A program made the translations under genes and the position numbers. DNA of 64,000 nt from Anticarsia gemmatalis (taxonomy: Eukaryota; Arthropoda; Insecta; Lepidoptera; Erebidae), in contig NC_134775.1 in the NCBI RefSeq assembly GCF_050436995.1, forward strand, positions 8,409,124 to 8,473,123. The letters are read 5' to 3'. The notes under the pieces are model-generated. The model was given only the letters and a program-made list of their open reading frames with translations, was not told where the DNA came from and did not search any database. Below, piece by piece: positions 42,223 to 54,219 of this stretch (its first letter is position 1; every line of letters begins with the position of its first letter).

Positions 42223-43245
42223 AGCAACAAATGAGCCAACAAATACAATTCAACTTATTCCTAAGGAAATTCAAGCGATTATCCCACGCTTTGACGGCGA
42301 CGGGAAATTGTTAAACTTATTTATAAATAAATGTGAATATGTAATTAAGTCATTTCGAGGGAGGAGCTAAAAAGGTTATTCGTACAGCATTTTGGCGATC
42401 CACGCACTGAAGCCTGTATTGCCATAGAATTAGAAAATCTTAAGATAAAACAAGGAGAAACCTATATTGCGTTCTGTCATAGAATCCAGAATATAAGATC
42501 ATCCTTAATATCTAAAGTCAACCTTTTAACTGACGAAGGCATCAAAGCAGCTAAGTATATTATATACAACAATACCGCGTTAAACGTATTTTTATATAAC
42601 TAACCCGAGGACGAAGCATTTCCTCGGGTTCGTAAGATTGAACAAATGCACCTCACTAGAAAGTGCACTAAGTGTCGTAACAGAGGAGGTCAATTTCCAA
42701 ACGCAATATCAATCTAAAAATAAATCGAACCATAAACTATTGCAATCTAAACCTATCATACCAACGCCACAAAGTCAATTTAAATTCGGCGAAAATAATA
42801 ATATTCCACAAAACTCTCAGCATAAAACATTCCCTAATTTATTTAATAGAAATAATCTTGTTAATAACCAAATGAGATTCCCTCAGCCTAATAAGTTAGG
42901 ACAACCTAATCAATTCCGTCACCCGTAACAAAAATTGCCTAGAGCAGTTAATAATTATAAACAAAGCGGATTTTTCAAACAAAATTCCAATCAGCAATTT
43001 AAATTCGGGATACCAAATCAATTAAATCAGAATCGTTTCCCGCAAAATACAACACTTAAGCCTAACACGGATGTCTCCATGCGAACGGCAGTAAAACAAA
43101 ATAACATAGACGAATATAAGGATTATGAAACATATAACGAATGTATAGATATGGACAATCAGGAAATGTACGAAAGTTACGTAGAGTCTAAGGAAAATGA
43201 CGAAAAATTTTACCATAGAAGCCTCACCGGACGATCACCGGAAAT
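42223..43245 (+). pseudogene. gag relic of decayed Gypsy copy
   Basis: The start codon is changed to ATA. About 120 bp is missing at 42361 (after the SFRG block), and stops interrupt near 42600 and 42926. The two open pieces (42638-42928 and 42935 onward) match the Gln/Asn-rich C-terminal half of intact Gag. An extra A at about 43205 joins the gag tail to the protease frame. Confidence 0.85.
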
Positions 43246-45512
43246 AATCAATTTAAACTATTCACAAGTTCATAGACTACCTCATATCGAAATACCAGAA
43301 CTAGACGCTATTTTTATGATCGATACTGGCAGTACGCGTTCTTTCATAAATCCGGAAAAAATAAACGAATATTTTCCTTATAATACGTATGAAGAGCCTT
43401 TCCAAGTAGTTAACACACATGGTTGTAGCCAACACACGGAAGTAGCAAATATACCGCTTACGGAAACCTTTCAAACAGATCTTACTCATAAGTTTTTCGT
43501 TTATAAAGTTGACAGAGACTATGACGGCCTAAAAGGCATAGATTTGCTAAAACAATTAGACGCTAACATTGACATGAAAAAACAAATATAACGAACAAAT
43601 ACCACCGAAATACCAATTCTTTATTATGAACACTTTAAAATAAATATTCCCAGGCGTTCTGAAGTCAAAGTAAAATTACCTACAACAGTAGAGAATGGCG
43701 AAGCCATTATCTCATTTACGGAATTCTGTTCAGGCGTTCGAACACCAGACGCAATGATAACATGTAAAGATTTTTATGCAGAAACAATCATACAAAACCT
43801 TAAAGACGTTCTGATAACACTAGAGAAACCATTGTTAGTCCACCCATTAACGGAACCATTTAAACTTTAAATTGTCGTAGTTACTTTAAATTTTAAAGTA
43901 ACTACGACAAATCATAACTTAAATTATAGTCAAACAAATTCAATATTAGAAGCTAATTTAAGCAAGCTACGTTTAGAACATTTAAATAACGAAGAGTGAA
44001 CCTGTATTCAAAACCTATGTCTAGAATATAAAGACGTATTTTATTGCGAAGAAATCCCCTTGTCTTTTACCAACCAAGTAAAACATAAAATACGCACAAG
44101 CAACGAGGACCCTATATATATTAGACCTTATAGACAACCTCCAACTGAAAACGAAGAAATTAGGAAACAAGTACAGAAATAATTAGATAGCAAAACTTAC
44201 TAAAAAATTAGACGCTTCAGGTGAACAAAAATACCGAATGGTAATAGATTACAGACGTTTAAACGAAATTACGGTCGATGATAAGTATCCTCTCCCAAAT
44301 ATTACAGATCTTTTTGACAAATTAGGTAAAGCTACATATTTTACTACGCTAGATCTTGCTAGTGGCTGTCACCAAATAGGAGTCGAGCCTTCTGATAGAC
44401 AGAAAACAGCCTTTACAACCAAATCTGGTCACTATGAATTTAAAAGAATGCCCTTTATTTTAAAGACAGCTCCAGCTACATTTCAACGAGCTATGGACAA
44501 TGTTCTTAAAGGACTACAAGGAATGCATTGTCTAGTCTATTTAGATGACATCCTAGTCTTTTCTTATAGCTTACAAAATCACATAAAAAAGCTCAGAAAA
44601 TTATTCGACAGACTTAGACAGACAAACTTAAAAGTTACATTAGATAAGTGCGAGTTCTTAAGAAAGGAAGTACTTTACTTAGGACACACTCTTTCTAAAG
44701 ATGGACTCAAACCAAACCACGATAAAATTAAAGCAGTTTTAAATTTCCCTATACCTAAAACTCCCACGGAGATAAAAAGTTTTTTAGGTTTAATAGGCTA
44801 TTACCGTAAATTCATCAAAGATTTCTCTAAGATCACACAACCTCTCACAAATTGTTTAAAGAAAGGTAGAAAAATCGTACATACTCAGGAATTCGTAAAC
44901 GTATTCGAAAAATGTAAAGAAATATTAACAAATGCCCCACTTTTACAATTCCCTGATTTTAGTAAACCATTTTTATTGACAACTGACGCATCAAACTACG
45001 CAGTAGGAGCAGTATTGTCACAAGGCCCGATTGGTAGCGATAAACCAATAGCATACGCAAGTCGAACATTAAATGAGGCCGAAACGCGCTATAGTACTAT
45101 TGAAAAGGAACTACTTGCAATAGTTTGGGCATGCAAACATTTCAGACCTTATTTATATGGTAAAAAGTTCATTATACTTAGTGATCATAGACCTTTAGTT
45201 TAGTTACACACGTTTAAAGAACCAGGTAGTCGTTTAACTCGATGGAGATTAAGACTAAATGAGTATGATTATGATATTAAATACAAACCACCCAACTAGC
45301 ACACAAGCGCTATAACAAGCTGCACAATGACCGGATAAAGGAATTTATAACGGCTTTGGGCTCCTTAGTAAGAATTATAGTAGTTCTATAAGCGGCTACA
45401 GATCTCTTGTAGCGTCAAATAGGCCCATACTGTCCAGCTTATAGATCTAAATTGGATCTACAGTGGTCGTAAATAGTAATTATAATAGTACGTAGTATAG
45501 TAGTTATACAGG

Positions 45513-45670
45513 AGCGCTAAAATAAGATGAAGGTAGTATAATCGCGCTACAAGAGCTTTTTCGAAGTCTCGTGGCGCTACCCGGTTCTTGTACAGAGGTG
45601 GTTAGCGCCACGAGACTTCGTAAAAGCTCTTGTAGCGCGATTATACCACCTTCATCTTATTTTAGCGCTA
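45513..45670. repeat. Near-perfect hairpin (about 67-bp stem, 23-bp loop)
   Basis: Left stem 45513-45579 (AGCGCTAAAATAAGATGAAG onward) pairs with 45603-45670, with only a few mismatches. The loop is around CGGTTCTTGTACAGAGG. It could extrude as a cruciform and may be a foldback end or a separate small palindromic element. Confidence 0.8.
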
Positions 45671-46017
45671 CTGTGCAACTGTAATGAATGCTAACGCTTT
45701 AAATTAGTAATATAGTTGGTTTATTATGGTGTAAACGAAATATATTTTTTTTAAATGAATCATCAGTGACAAATGAGGAGACATTTATTTTTACGGATTG
45801 GATTATTAAAATAACAAGTAGTATATCGCTTTTATTTCTTTGTGTACGTGATATGAAAGTGCGAGTTCTAGTTTGCTGTCAATATATATGTACCTAGTCG
45901 GGTCGTAAGTTCTGTCACATTTTTATTGCGAAATAATTGAGACATGTTTGTTTTTAGAATAATCATTTATATATCAAAAGAAACGTAATAAAACATGGAT
46001 TCTTATTTTAATTACTA

Positions 46018-46904
46018 TTATTCAAAATGAGCTCCGCGATTTTGTACACAAGCCTTCAACCTGCGCGGCCAGTCGTCTACAGCAGCACGCACGAGGTCCA
46101 TGTCAATATCGGTGGCTGCTTTGATCAAGGATGCCTTGAGTGACTCCACATTAGGATGGCGTGTTGAGCAGGCCTTTTCCTCTAAGTGTTGCCATATTTT
46201 GTAATCTAACGGATTTAAGTCTGGACTGGAGGAGGGCCAGTCTTCGTGCCGGATGAAGTCAATTTTGCGCGCCGCTAGCCAGTCTTGCGTGCTTTTCGTT
46301 CTATGAGCTGGTGCAGAATCTTGCTGGAATACCCAGGGTCTGTTATTGAGCATTGTATGAGAAACTGGTTCCACAAGGTTCGCTAGGACTGTATTTTGAT
46401 ACACAATCGCGTTTGTTTTTACGCCTTTCTCACAAAAATGTACCTCAGTTAAGCCCAAATATGAGATTCCTAGCCAAACCATGAGTGAGGGTGGAAAATG
46501 TCCTCGCTGGACACGCGGAATACGCTTGCTGACCTCTTCACTGCTGTGGGCGTACACCTTATCATTTTGTTTATTGTAGCTCTCCTCCACGGTAAAAATT
46601 TTTTTGCCGAAAAGAGAATTTGACGATGCTTTTTTCCCGCGTACCGCTTCAACAAAACGCGGGATCTCTTCAGTCTCATGTGCATTAGACGCGCATCTAA
46701 GCGATGTCCTGTTTTTCTGCGATAGACTCGTAGCCCTAGGTCTTCATTCAACACCCTTTTGACCGTGGTTCTGCTTAACTCCATTTGAAGGGCCAACAGT
46801 TTCTGCTTGCGTATGGGATTTCTTTGGATTCGCGCCTTCACAGCTTTTATCACTGCTGGCGTCCTAACAGAGCGAGGGCGACCACTTCTTTTTCTATCTT
46901 CCAA
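46018..46904 (-). pseudogene. Dead mariner-family transposase (DD37D type)
   Basis: Minus strand. The first frame (46904-46600) gives a helix-turn-helix region (VIKAVKARIQRNPIRKQKLL). Near 46600 the frame shifts; the expected first catalytic Asp (an FSDEK-like block) reads FSAKK, so it is lost. The second frame (46590-46018) holds the second Asp (VFQQDSAPAHRTK) and the third (SSPDLNPLDYKIW) with 37 residues between them. It ends with CVQNRGAHFE. Both the frameshift and the lost Asp make it inactive. Its terminal repeats were not identified. Confidence 0.85.
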
Positions 46905-49211
46905 ACTTGAGTCCTCAATACTTTGAGGGTTACAGATAATTTAATTAGGGTTATAGGTAATAAAAAATGATTTTAATTATGTTAACGTTACCAGGCTATC
47001 GATTTATATGATCTTCAAAAGATCGTAATAACCTCAAAAAATATGTTTACCAAATGCTGTAATGGCGTCTCGATCAAGCAGCTCTCAGAGTTGGTTATAC
47101 ATCTGCTCTAGCGGCTTAAGCTGTACAAAGGCTCTAGTGTTTGCTGTTGTAGACTTCAAGGTTTTGCAGTTGTGGCATAGGAGTGCTTCAATATAACTGT
47201 TTTGGTCGCACACCAGCGTTTTACTCGTACTTTAAGGGGTCAGTCGTTGAATATTAAAATGGTTTGATAGTCAATTTATAGTATGATTCTTTGAAAACAG
47301 TTGACAGACTGAACCACCACTACACCTATGTAAATATTATTATGATAATAAATTTAAGCTTTAGTATAAAGGTATATTACTCGGTTATACATGTATAGTT
47401 ATAAGAGCGTTAGTATATGCTATTAAAGCGCTTTAGGTGCTTTAACATAAATCTGTAATCCCCATGGCTGTAAAAATGTTTCGAATGATACCTTATACAT
47501 TATTTTGCCGTACAGAAGTCATATAAATATCTGATATAACGCTCAAGGCGCTATTAAAGACCTACACAACTCTTTTATAGATGAGTGATACACTAGCCCT
47601 AAGAAAATCTGTTATAGAACCTAAGGCATTACAAAAAGCTTATTTACGCTCTTGAGCGCTATAAACGCAACGCATAACTCCGTTTAAACTCCTTTATCTC
47701 CTAAAGTCCCCTTATACAGTTAACGGTGTTATAGAAGATTCCATTAACTCAATTATACTTCCCTAGGCTGTCTAGCGGTGCAATTACATGCTCATATATC
47801 ACTATAAGTCGTTAGTTTCCTACTAAACGGCTATACTGTTCCGCCTAGCTGTTAAAGGGTTTTTTAAATAGCTAGTACACAACTTATAGAAAATTGTACA
47901 GCATTTGAACGACTCTTATGCAACTATCAGGCTGTATAACGACTCTATAAGCAGCTTGTGTGCTAGTTGGGCAGGTAAACAAAACGGAAACGCTGACGCA
48001 CTTGCACGTATTAAAATAAACGCGATTGATAAAGATAATATGTCAATCCAAGTAAATTCCCCCGATACAATAATTATTTCGGACGATGAGGAAATACGAT
48101 CAACAAAATCGACATATTCTATAAGTACCATCTGTCGACAGCCAAACTGTCACAGCATCCGAAAAGGATAACTCAACACTTGCTACAATACATTCTGAAG
48201 AGAATACCGACTCTTCCGATTTACCGATATTAGATGAAGCGATCGATACAAAACCAAACCAAATACTTATATATTACATGGAATAGAAATGAACTAACTG
48301 TTAAGGATCTATCGCGCGACAAACAGAAAGTATTAGAAGTCCACATGCCAATAGACAATTTAGAGATAATCAAACAATTTCTTAAAGAATACATTAGACC
48401 TAAAATCAAACATTTTATTTACTTTGAAGACCATAGACATCGTGAGTCGTTTACAAATATTTTAACACAATTGTTTAAAAAGGACTCAATTAAAATATTT
48501 GAATGCACTAAGCGTGTAATTTACGTCGAAGACGAGAACGAACAACGTCAGATTGTATTGAAATACCATAAAGGTAAGACATGTCACAGAGGCATTAAAG
48601 AGACAATAGCACATCTCAAGAGAACTTACTACTGGAATAACCTGCACGAAACCGTCGCAAGTATCATACATTCATGCGAACCGTGCAAAAAGAAATACGA
48701 TAGGAAACCAACTAAACCGGAACTTCAATTGACTCAAACTCAATCGAAACCCTTCGAAGAGATATGCATAGATACATTTTCAATCGAAAACTCTTATTTT
48801 TTAACAATTATCGATGCTTTCAGTAAATTAGGACAAGCCTTCGAAATCTCAAGCAGAAATACACCGGAAATAATTAGAGCGTTAATTAAATACTTCTCGT
48901 TTTACGGAATACCACAACGCATTAGCTCAGATCCCGGAACTGAATTTAATAATAACCTATTGAAGGAAATGTTATCATTCTACAAAATAGACTTACACAT
49001 AGGAACACCCCACAATCCAAACTCTATGGGTTTAGTTGAAAGATTCCATTCAACAATTACGAAAATATACAGACTAGCTAAGTATGAACGGAAGATAACA
49101 GACGAAGCATCCGTCATGACTTATGCACCTTTTTAAATAGTCTTCGGACATACCAAATCATCGGACGCATTTAACGTAGACTTTAACAAACAGTCCGTGC
49201 CTCGAATTTTA

Positions 49212-49722
49212 GAATGAAAAGAGGTTTAATTAACCCGATTGGTTCTATAATTAAATAATCACTGATAACTTAGATAATCAGGATGCCATTACATATGATC
49301 AATTAATAAACAATATCCAGAACAAACAAAATACAATCATAAAAAAGGTGACTTTAATAGCTAAGATGATTGACACCTTTGTCAATACAACAAATTCCAC
49401 CAGAAATAATTTCATTATATTAGAAAAAACAATTGAAGAAATCCAGGAAATTCTTAACAGAACACAATATCAAAGGAGCAAGGAACTTATTATAAATACT
49501 TTTAATTTACTTATACATAATTTTCAAATTTTATTAATTAGATTTGACGAAGTCGAGACAGCAGTCGCTTTTAGTAAAATAAATATTTTACATCAATCTT
49601 TATAGACTACCAATGAATTGTATAATTTACTAAGGAAAATAGAAAAAACAGATAAAGTTATATTCCCTGTAACTATGGATCATTTAATTAAGATAGAAAA
49701 TAGTATAGTCATTAAAGCATAT
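49212..49722 (+). pseudogene. env relic, N-terminal part (decayed Gypsy copy)
   Basis: It begins at the furin-type site; everything upstream in env, and the end of pol, is deleted. The open part is 49348-49605 with a stop near 49604. It is interrupted at 49723 by the BEL/Pao element and continues at 54906. Confidence 0.85.
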
Positions 49723-50425
49723 TGTGCACGATGAACGCATAAATAACTTTTGTATATAGTAAATTAGGCACATAAACGCATAAAGTAATACGCACATTAT
49801 ATAGATTGCACATTGTTTACATAAATATATAAATAATAGCATATTTTAAATAATAATTAACATTTAAATTCTTACTTTATATGTTTATGTCAAATTCATT
49901 ATTTAGAAATATCATTAACAACCTTTTGTTTACATAGAACTTTGTAGAAACACGAATATTATTATTAGAACCTTCCAGTTAATAAGAATCATACGAAGGA
50001 ACAATCGCGAAACACCGAGCGCCGGCGATCCTTCGATTAAACACGCCGATCGTTCCCGAAAGTACAAGAATGAGAAAGACGTATTGGCAAAACGCGTATG
50101 CGCGAGCGAGACGGAAAATCTCTAGAACATCGCGCGGCGTGACACGGCGCGCTTGATCTTTCGCTATGATTCTAGAAGCAATGTTTGTGAATATAAATAT
50201 GGACGCGCGCCGAGTAGCGGCAGTTTAAGTTTTAAACTCATCGAATGAAGATCACATCGGAGAAAGAAGAAAAGTACATAGTGAATAAACCGTACATAGT
50301 AAAGTATATGAATAGTGTATAGTAAATAGTTTATAATACAGTCCACTTTGAAGATTGAAGAAAATAAAAATAAATATATTACTTCGCAACCGGTGTTCTT
50401 ATTGGAAGAATATTAGTCCTCCACA
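49723..50425 (+). repeat. 5' LTR of BEL/Pao element
   Basis: 703 bp, TG...CA. It is related to the partial LTRs at the palindrome centre (26202-26511 and 28238-28471). Confidence 0.92.
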
Positions 50426-50429
50426 TTGC

Positions 50430-50448
50430 TGGTCCTTCGAGCCGGATT
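50430..50448 (+). other. Primer binding site, tRNA-Tyr type
   Basis: TGGTCCTTCGAGCCGGATT is complementary to the recalled 3' end of insect tRNA-Tyr with CCA. It starts 4 bp after the 5' LTR. Confidence 0.8.
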
Positions 50449-50454
50449 GGAACA

Positions 50455-53400
50455 GTGCAAGAACAAAGGATGCCGGTTACGCGAAGTCTTAAAGGAAGAA
50501 TAATCGAACAGTTGGCGACATCGGAGACTACTACTGCCCTCACGCCAACCACAGAGATACTAAGTACTGCGACCGCGTCGGAGTCTGCGACCTTGTCGGG
50601 GTCAGCGGCCGCGACAGTACTCGGGTCAGCGACCGCTGATATAAATACGATTACGGCTCCTACCGCGAAATCTGTCCGCACAGTGAAGACACGAAGATCG
50701 TCGCGTACAACAGGGTCTCGATCAAGGCGAATTATTGAGGCAGAAGAGGAAGTTGCCGCGTTAAAGCTCGCGCTCGCCGAAGCTAAATTAAAGCGACTGC
50801 GCGTTGAGGCAGAGGATGAAGACGATGACTACGCTCCTTCGTCGGTTGTGGATGAGGAAGAGGACGACGCACCTAGCCGGGTAGAAGAATGGCTGAACAA
50901 GACCACGCTTCCCAAAGAAGTGAAGGATCCGGAATGGCGAGGACAGGACACTATCAAGGAAGAAAATCAAGCACACAGGAAAGAAGGTGTCCCTGCGCGT
51001 CAGCCGGACGTCACTTCATTGGCAGAGGCGCTCACACAGGCAGTGCGAATGTCCAGAGACGCACCGAGGTACATACAGGAGCTACCAGTCTTTAACGGAG
51101 AAATTAGTAATTGGTTGGCGTTCCGCGCCGCCTATCAGGAAACAAACCAAATGTTTTCGAAAATCGAAAATATTGCCCGCATCAGGAAAAGTTTAAAGGG
51201 AGCTGCTCATGAAGCAGTGAGCAGTATGCTGATCAGCCAGCCGGACCCACAAGCCATCTTGGATGCTTTGGAACGCAGATTCGGAAGACCGGACGCACTG
51301 GCTATGAACGAGATGCAAAAACTAAGAAATCTGCAGAAAATTAATGATGACCCACGTGACTTATGCATATTTGCGAATAAAGTGTCTAACATCGTCGCTA
51401 CGATTGAGGCTCTTAGAAAACTACAATATTTATACAATCCAGAGCTAGTGAAGATTGTTCTAGACAAATTCACCCCAATACTGAGGAACAAATGGTACGA
51501 CTTCAGCTACAGCTCCAAAGAAGATATAGCAGATCTCAAGAGGCTCGCCGTATTCTTAAACTTGGAGGCTGACAAGTGTGGTGTATTCGCGGAACCCGAA
51601 GACGTCACCGTAAGGACACATGAAAAAACCTTCAAGAAGAGGGCGGAGCGCACCTACACAGCCAACGAAAGAAAACCCCAGTGTCTGGTATGCAAGAAGG
51701 AACACCAGCTTACCGACTGCCGACGATTTCGTAGCGCGAGTGTTAACGAAAGGTGGGACATAGCAAAGAAGAATAAAATATGTTTCCGCTGCCTACTTAG
51801 CTCACACAGGCGCGAAAACTGTCAATCCAAGGCATGTGGTGAAGACGGATGCGACATGGCTCACCATCGTTTGTTGCACCACAGAAAAGATACTGTGAAA
51901 GAGCAGCCGGCAACTACGGCACCAGTAGAGGTCACGTCAGCGGTAGAAGTTGTGAAAAATACTAACGCCGCAAGAAGTCGTCAAGCCCTGCTGAAGATTG
52001 CGCCGGTTACATTGGTCGGTCCGAATAGCACCAGGGTCGACACCTTCGCACTGATGGACGACGGGAGCACCATCACCCTGATCGAAGAAAGCCTAGCGGA
52101 ATTATTAGGTATCGACGGCCCGCGAGACGACATGTGGGTGCAAGGGCTTAACGAGACGGCGAAACACGAAAACAGCAAGAGAGTGGACGTAACCATACGA
52201 GGTCGATACAACTCCAATGGCCAACAGTATAAAATGCGGAATGTACGCACTGTGCAGAAACTAATGTTCGCGCAACAAACGATTAGCCGAAGAGACGTCG
52301 AAAACTGTGCACATCTGAAGGGTATAGAAGACCAGCTAATATACCAAGATGCTCGACCAAAAATCCTTATTGGACAAGACAACTGGGAGCTGTTAGTAGC
52401 GCTGGACATCAGGACTGGAAATCGAGACCAACCAGTAGCAACTAACACCAAATTAGGCTGGGTCTTACATGGATGCCGAACTTCTAGGATAAGGTCAGTT
52501 GACTTCTGTGGATACACTACTAGCCTAGAAGAAGATGAAAAACCCATGGAGAAAATGATGAAAGAATTCTTTGACCTGGAAGCACTCGGAGTAGAAGCAA
52601 AGAAAAAAAGGAACGACCCTGACGAACGCGCCTTGGAGATACTCAATGCACACAGTAGACGGTTGCCCGAAGGACGTTTCGAGACCGCCCTACTTTGGAA
52701 GAATGAAAACAGAATAATCCCGAACAATTTTGACAACGCCTTCAAAAGGCTGGTTAACCTGGAAAAGAAACTGGACAAAGAACCGAAACTTAAAACATCA
52801 GTGAAGACTGAAGAAATGAAAAGGCTGATTCCCCTCGATGCAACCTATCTACAAAGAGCTGAAAATATGTGGATACGAGCGATGCAGGATGAAAGCTACG
52901 CACAGGAAAGGACAAGGATAGAAAACGGTAATGCGCCGACTGGAAAAGATCGACTAGCCAATCTAAGCGTTATCATCGGCGAAGATGGCTTGCTGCGCCT
53001 ACGGGGAAGAATTTCAGCTGCACCCGGAATTAGTGTAACCACGACCAACCCTGTTCTGCTCGACGGCCAACATCGATACACGAAAATGTATATCCAGCAC
53101 ATACATGAGAAAATGATCCACGGCGGAGTAGAGCTGGTTGTGAACGAACTGCGACAGCGGTGTTGGGTGACACGAATACGCCCGACGGTAAAAAACGTTA
53201 TAAGGAATTGCCAGAGATGTAAAATAAGAAGAGCAAAGCCGACTAAGCTTTCAACAGGAGACTTACCAGCAGCTCGACTAACTCACGGCGCAAGACCCTT
53301 CTCTTACACAGGGGTCGATTACTTTGGTCCAGTAGAAGTAACAGTAGCCAGACACAGAGAAAAGAGATGGGTAGCTCTCTTCACCTGTCTCACTGTAAGA

Positions 53401-53832
53401 GCAGTACACTTAGAAGTGGTGCCGTCGTTAAGCGCAGACTCGGCTGTCTGCGCGATAAGAAGATTCATCGGGAGAAGAGTAATGCCGACAGAGCTGTGGT
53501 CGGACAACGGAACTTGTTTCAAAGCAGCCGACAAGGAGCTACGGGAAGCCTGGAGAGCAATGCAGGAAGAAGCGAGTGTACACCATATAAAGTGGCGCTT
53601 CATACCCCCTGCCTCGCCTTTCATGGGAGGGGCATGGGAGCGTCTAGTACGGAGCGTAAAAGAAGCCCTTCGGGTTACACTCCGAGAAAAGCATCCCAGC
53701 GACGAAGTTCTACATACGCTCCTGGTCGAAGCCGAGAACATTCTAAATTCGCGTCCTCTCACCCATGTGACGGTCAACCCCGAAGAACCGGAAGCTCTAA
53801 CGCCAACTCACATTCTACTAGGTCCGAGCTGA
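50455..53832 (+). CDS. BEL/Pao Gag-protease-integrase polyprotein with RT and RNase H missing
   Basis: 1125 codons without a stop. Residues 1-190: basic, then coiled (EEEVAALKLALAEAKLKRL). About 195-390: BEL Gag region (DUF1759-like, PVFNGEISNWLAF). About 409-460: zinc knuckles (CLVCKKEHQLTDC, CFRCLLSSHRRENC). About 530: aspartic protease (ALMDDGSTITLI). About 640: GQDNWELL and GWVLHGC typical of the protease-RT linker. At about 770-785 the text passes from the pre-RT segment (LVNLEKKLDKEPKL) straight to the pre-integrase segment (YLQRAENMW), with no reverse transcriptase or RNase H and the frame kept. About 880-925: integrase zinc finger. Core D, D, E at about 955 (GVDYFGP), 1015 (WSDNGT) and 1093 (AENILNSRP). 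The stop at 53830-53832 is an extra in-frame one; the same frame goes on at once. Confidence 0.9.
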   Translation: MQEQRMPVTRSLKGRIIEQLATSETTTALTPTTEILSTATASESATLSGSAAATVLGSATADINTITAPTAKSVRTVKTRRSSRTTGSRSRRIIEAEEEVAALKLALAEAKLKRLRVEAEDEDDDYAPSSVVDEEEDDAPSRVEEWLNKTTLPKEVKDPEWRGQDTIKEENQAHRKEGVPARQPDVTSLAEALTQAVRMSRDAPRYIQELPVFNGEISNWLAFRAAYQETNQMFSKIENIARIRKSLKGAAHEAVSSMLISQPDPQAILDALERRFGRPDALAMNEMQKLRNLQKINDDPRDLCIFANKVSNIVATIEALRKLQYLYNPELVKIVLDKFTPILRNKWYDFSYSSKEDIADLKRLAVFLNLEADKCGVFAEPEDVTVRTHEKTFKKRAERTYTANERKPQCLVCKKEHQLTDCRRFRSASVNERWDIAKKNKICFRCLLSSHRRENCQSKACGEDGCDMAHHRLLHHRKDTVKEQPATTAPVEVTSAVEVVKNTNAARSRQALLKIAPVTLVGPNSTRVDTFALMDDGSTITLIEESLAELLGIDGPRDDMWVQGLNETAKHENSKRVDVTIRGRYNSNGQQYKMRNVRTVQKLMFAQQTISRRDVENCAHLKGIEDQLIYQDARPKILIGQDNWELLVALDIRTGNRDQPVATNTKLGWVLHGCRTSRIRSVDFCGYTTSLEEDEKPMEKMMKEFFDLEALGVEAKKKRNDPDERALEILNAHSRRLPEGRFETALLWKNENRIIPNNFDNAFKRLVNLEKKLDKEPKLKTSVKTEEMKRLIPLDATYLQRAENMWIRAMQDESYAQERTRIENGNAPTGKDRLANLSVIIGEDGLLRLRGRISAAPGISVTTTNPVLLDGQHRYTKMYIQHIHEKMIHGGVELVVNELRQRCWVTRIRPTVKNVIRNCQRCKIRRAKPTKLSTGDLPAARLTHGARPFSYTGVDYFGPVEVTVARHREKRWVALFTCLTVRAVHLEVVPSLSADSAVCAIRRFIGRRVMPTELWSDNGTCFKAADKELREAWRAMQEEASVHHIKWRFIPPASPFMGGAWERLVRSVKEALRVTLREKHPSDEVLHTLLVEAENILNSRPLTHVTVNPEEPEALTPTHILLGPS

Positions 53833-53835
53833 CAC

Positions 53836-54219
53836 GTGCCTGCGCCTGGCAGCTTTAACGAGAACAATGAGGCCACTCGAAGTCTGTGGAGACGAGCGCA
53901 GCAACTAGCAGACACTTTCTGGAAGCGTTGGGTAAAAGAATACAGGCCGTTACTCCAACACCGGCGGGAGCCGCACGCATCTGGTACACCCCTGCGTGTC
54001 GGCGATGTAGTAATCATCTGCGATTCCAACCTACCGAGGAATGTGTGGCCAAAGGGACGAGTGACACGCGTCTTCCCTGGCAAAGACAACGAGATACGAG
54101 TTGTGGACATCACTACCAGCAACGGCCATGTCTTGCGGCGACCATGCAAGAAGGTCATCGTGCTACCAGTTGAATCGCAAGATGCGACGGCGGGAGAAAT
54201 GTGCACGATGAACGCATAA
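53836..54219 (+). pseudogene. C-terminal part of BEL/Pao integrase behind an in-frame stop
   Basis: The same reading frame as the main ORF continues after the TGA at 53830-53832. It carries the usual integrase tail (LADTFWKRWVKEY, LRVGDVVIICDSN, WPKGRVTRVFPG). It ends at 54219, inside the 3' LTR. The TGA looks like a recent point change of a Trp codon. Readthrough cannot be excluded but nothing supports it. Confidence 0.85.

Larger units (their letters stand above)
45291..47971. mobile_element. DNA element with CCCAACTAG ends, 2-bp TSD (CA), unclassified
   Basis: The inverted ends CCCAACTAGCACACAAGC match for 18 bp. The intact Gypsy copy shows the empty site (near 35905), giving a duplicated CA. 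Subterminal parts are full of short CTATAA/TTATAG and AGCGC motifs on both strands (45300-45480 and 47380-47960). A strong hairpin lies at 45513-45670 and a dead mariner at about 45900-47300. No own transposase was recognised; 47300-47960 holds no gene. Superfamily unknown. Confidence 0.65.
43246..49136 (+). pseudogene. pol relic of decayed Gypsy copy (interrupted)
   Basis: The protease part keeps MIDTGSTRSF (43316). A stop lies at 43591, and a short inverted duplication lies at 43860-43915. A deletion near 44180 removes the start of the RT. The RT keeps VYLDDILVFS but has MPFILKTAP where the intact copy has MPFGLKTAP. A stop occurs at 45203 in RNase H. The CCCAACTAG element (45291-47971) splits RNase H. 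The integrase part 48234-49136 keeps its zinc-binding and D, D, E blocks but ends in a deletion that runs into env near 49200. Confidence 0.88.

Noticed and set aside
51207..53777. Minus-strand frames opposite the BEL polyprotein
   Set aside because: Antisense shadows; the plus-strand frame holds all domains.
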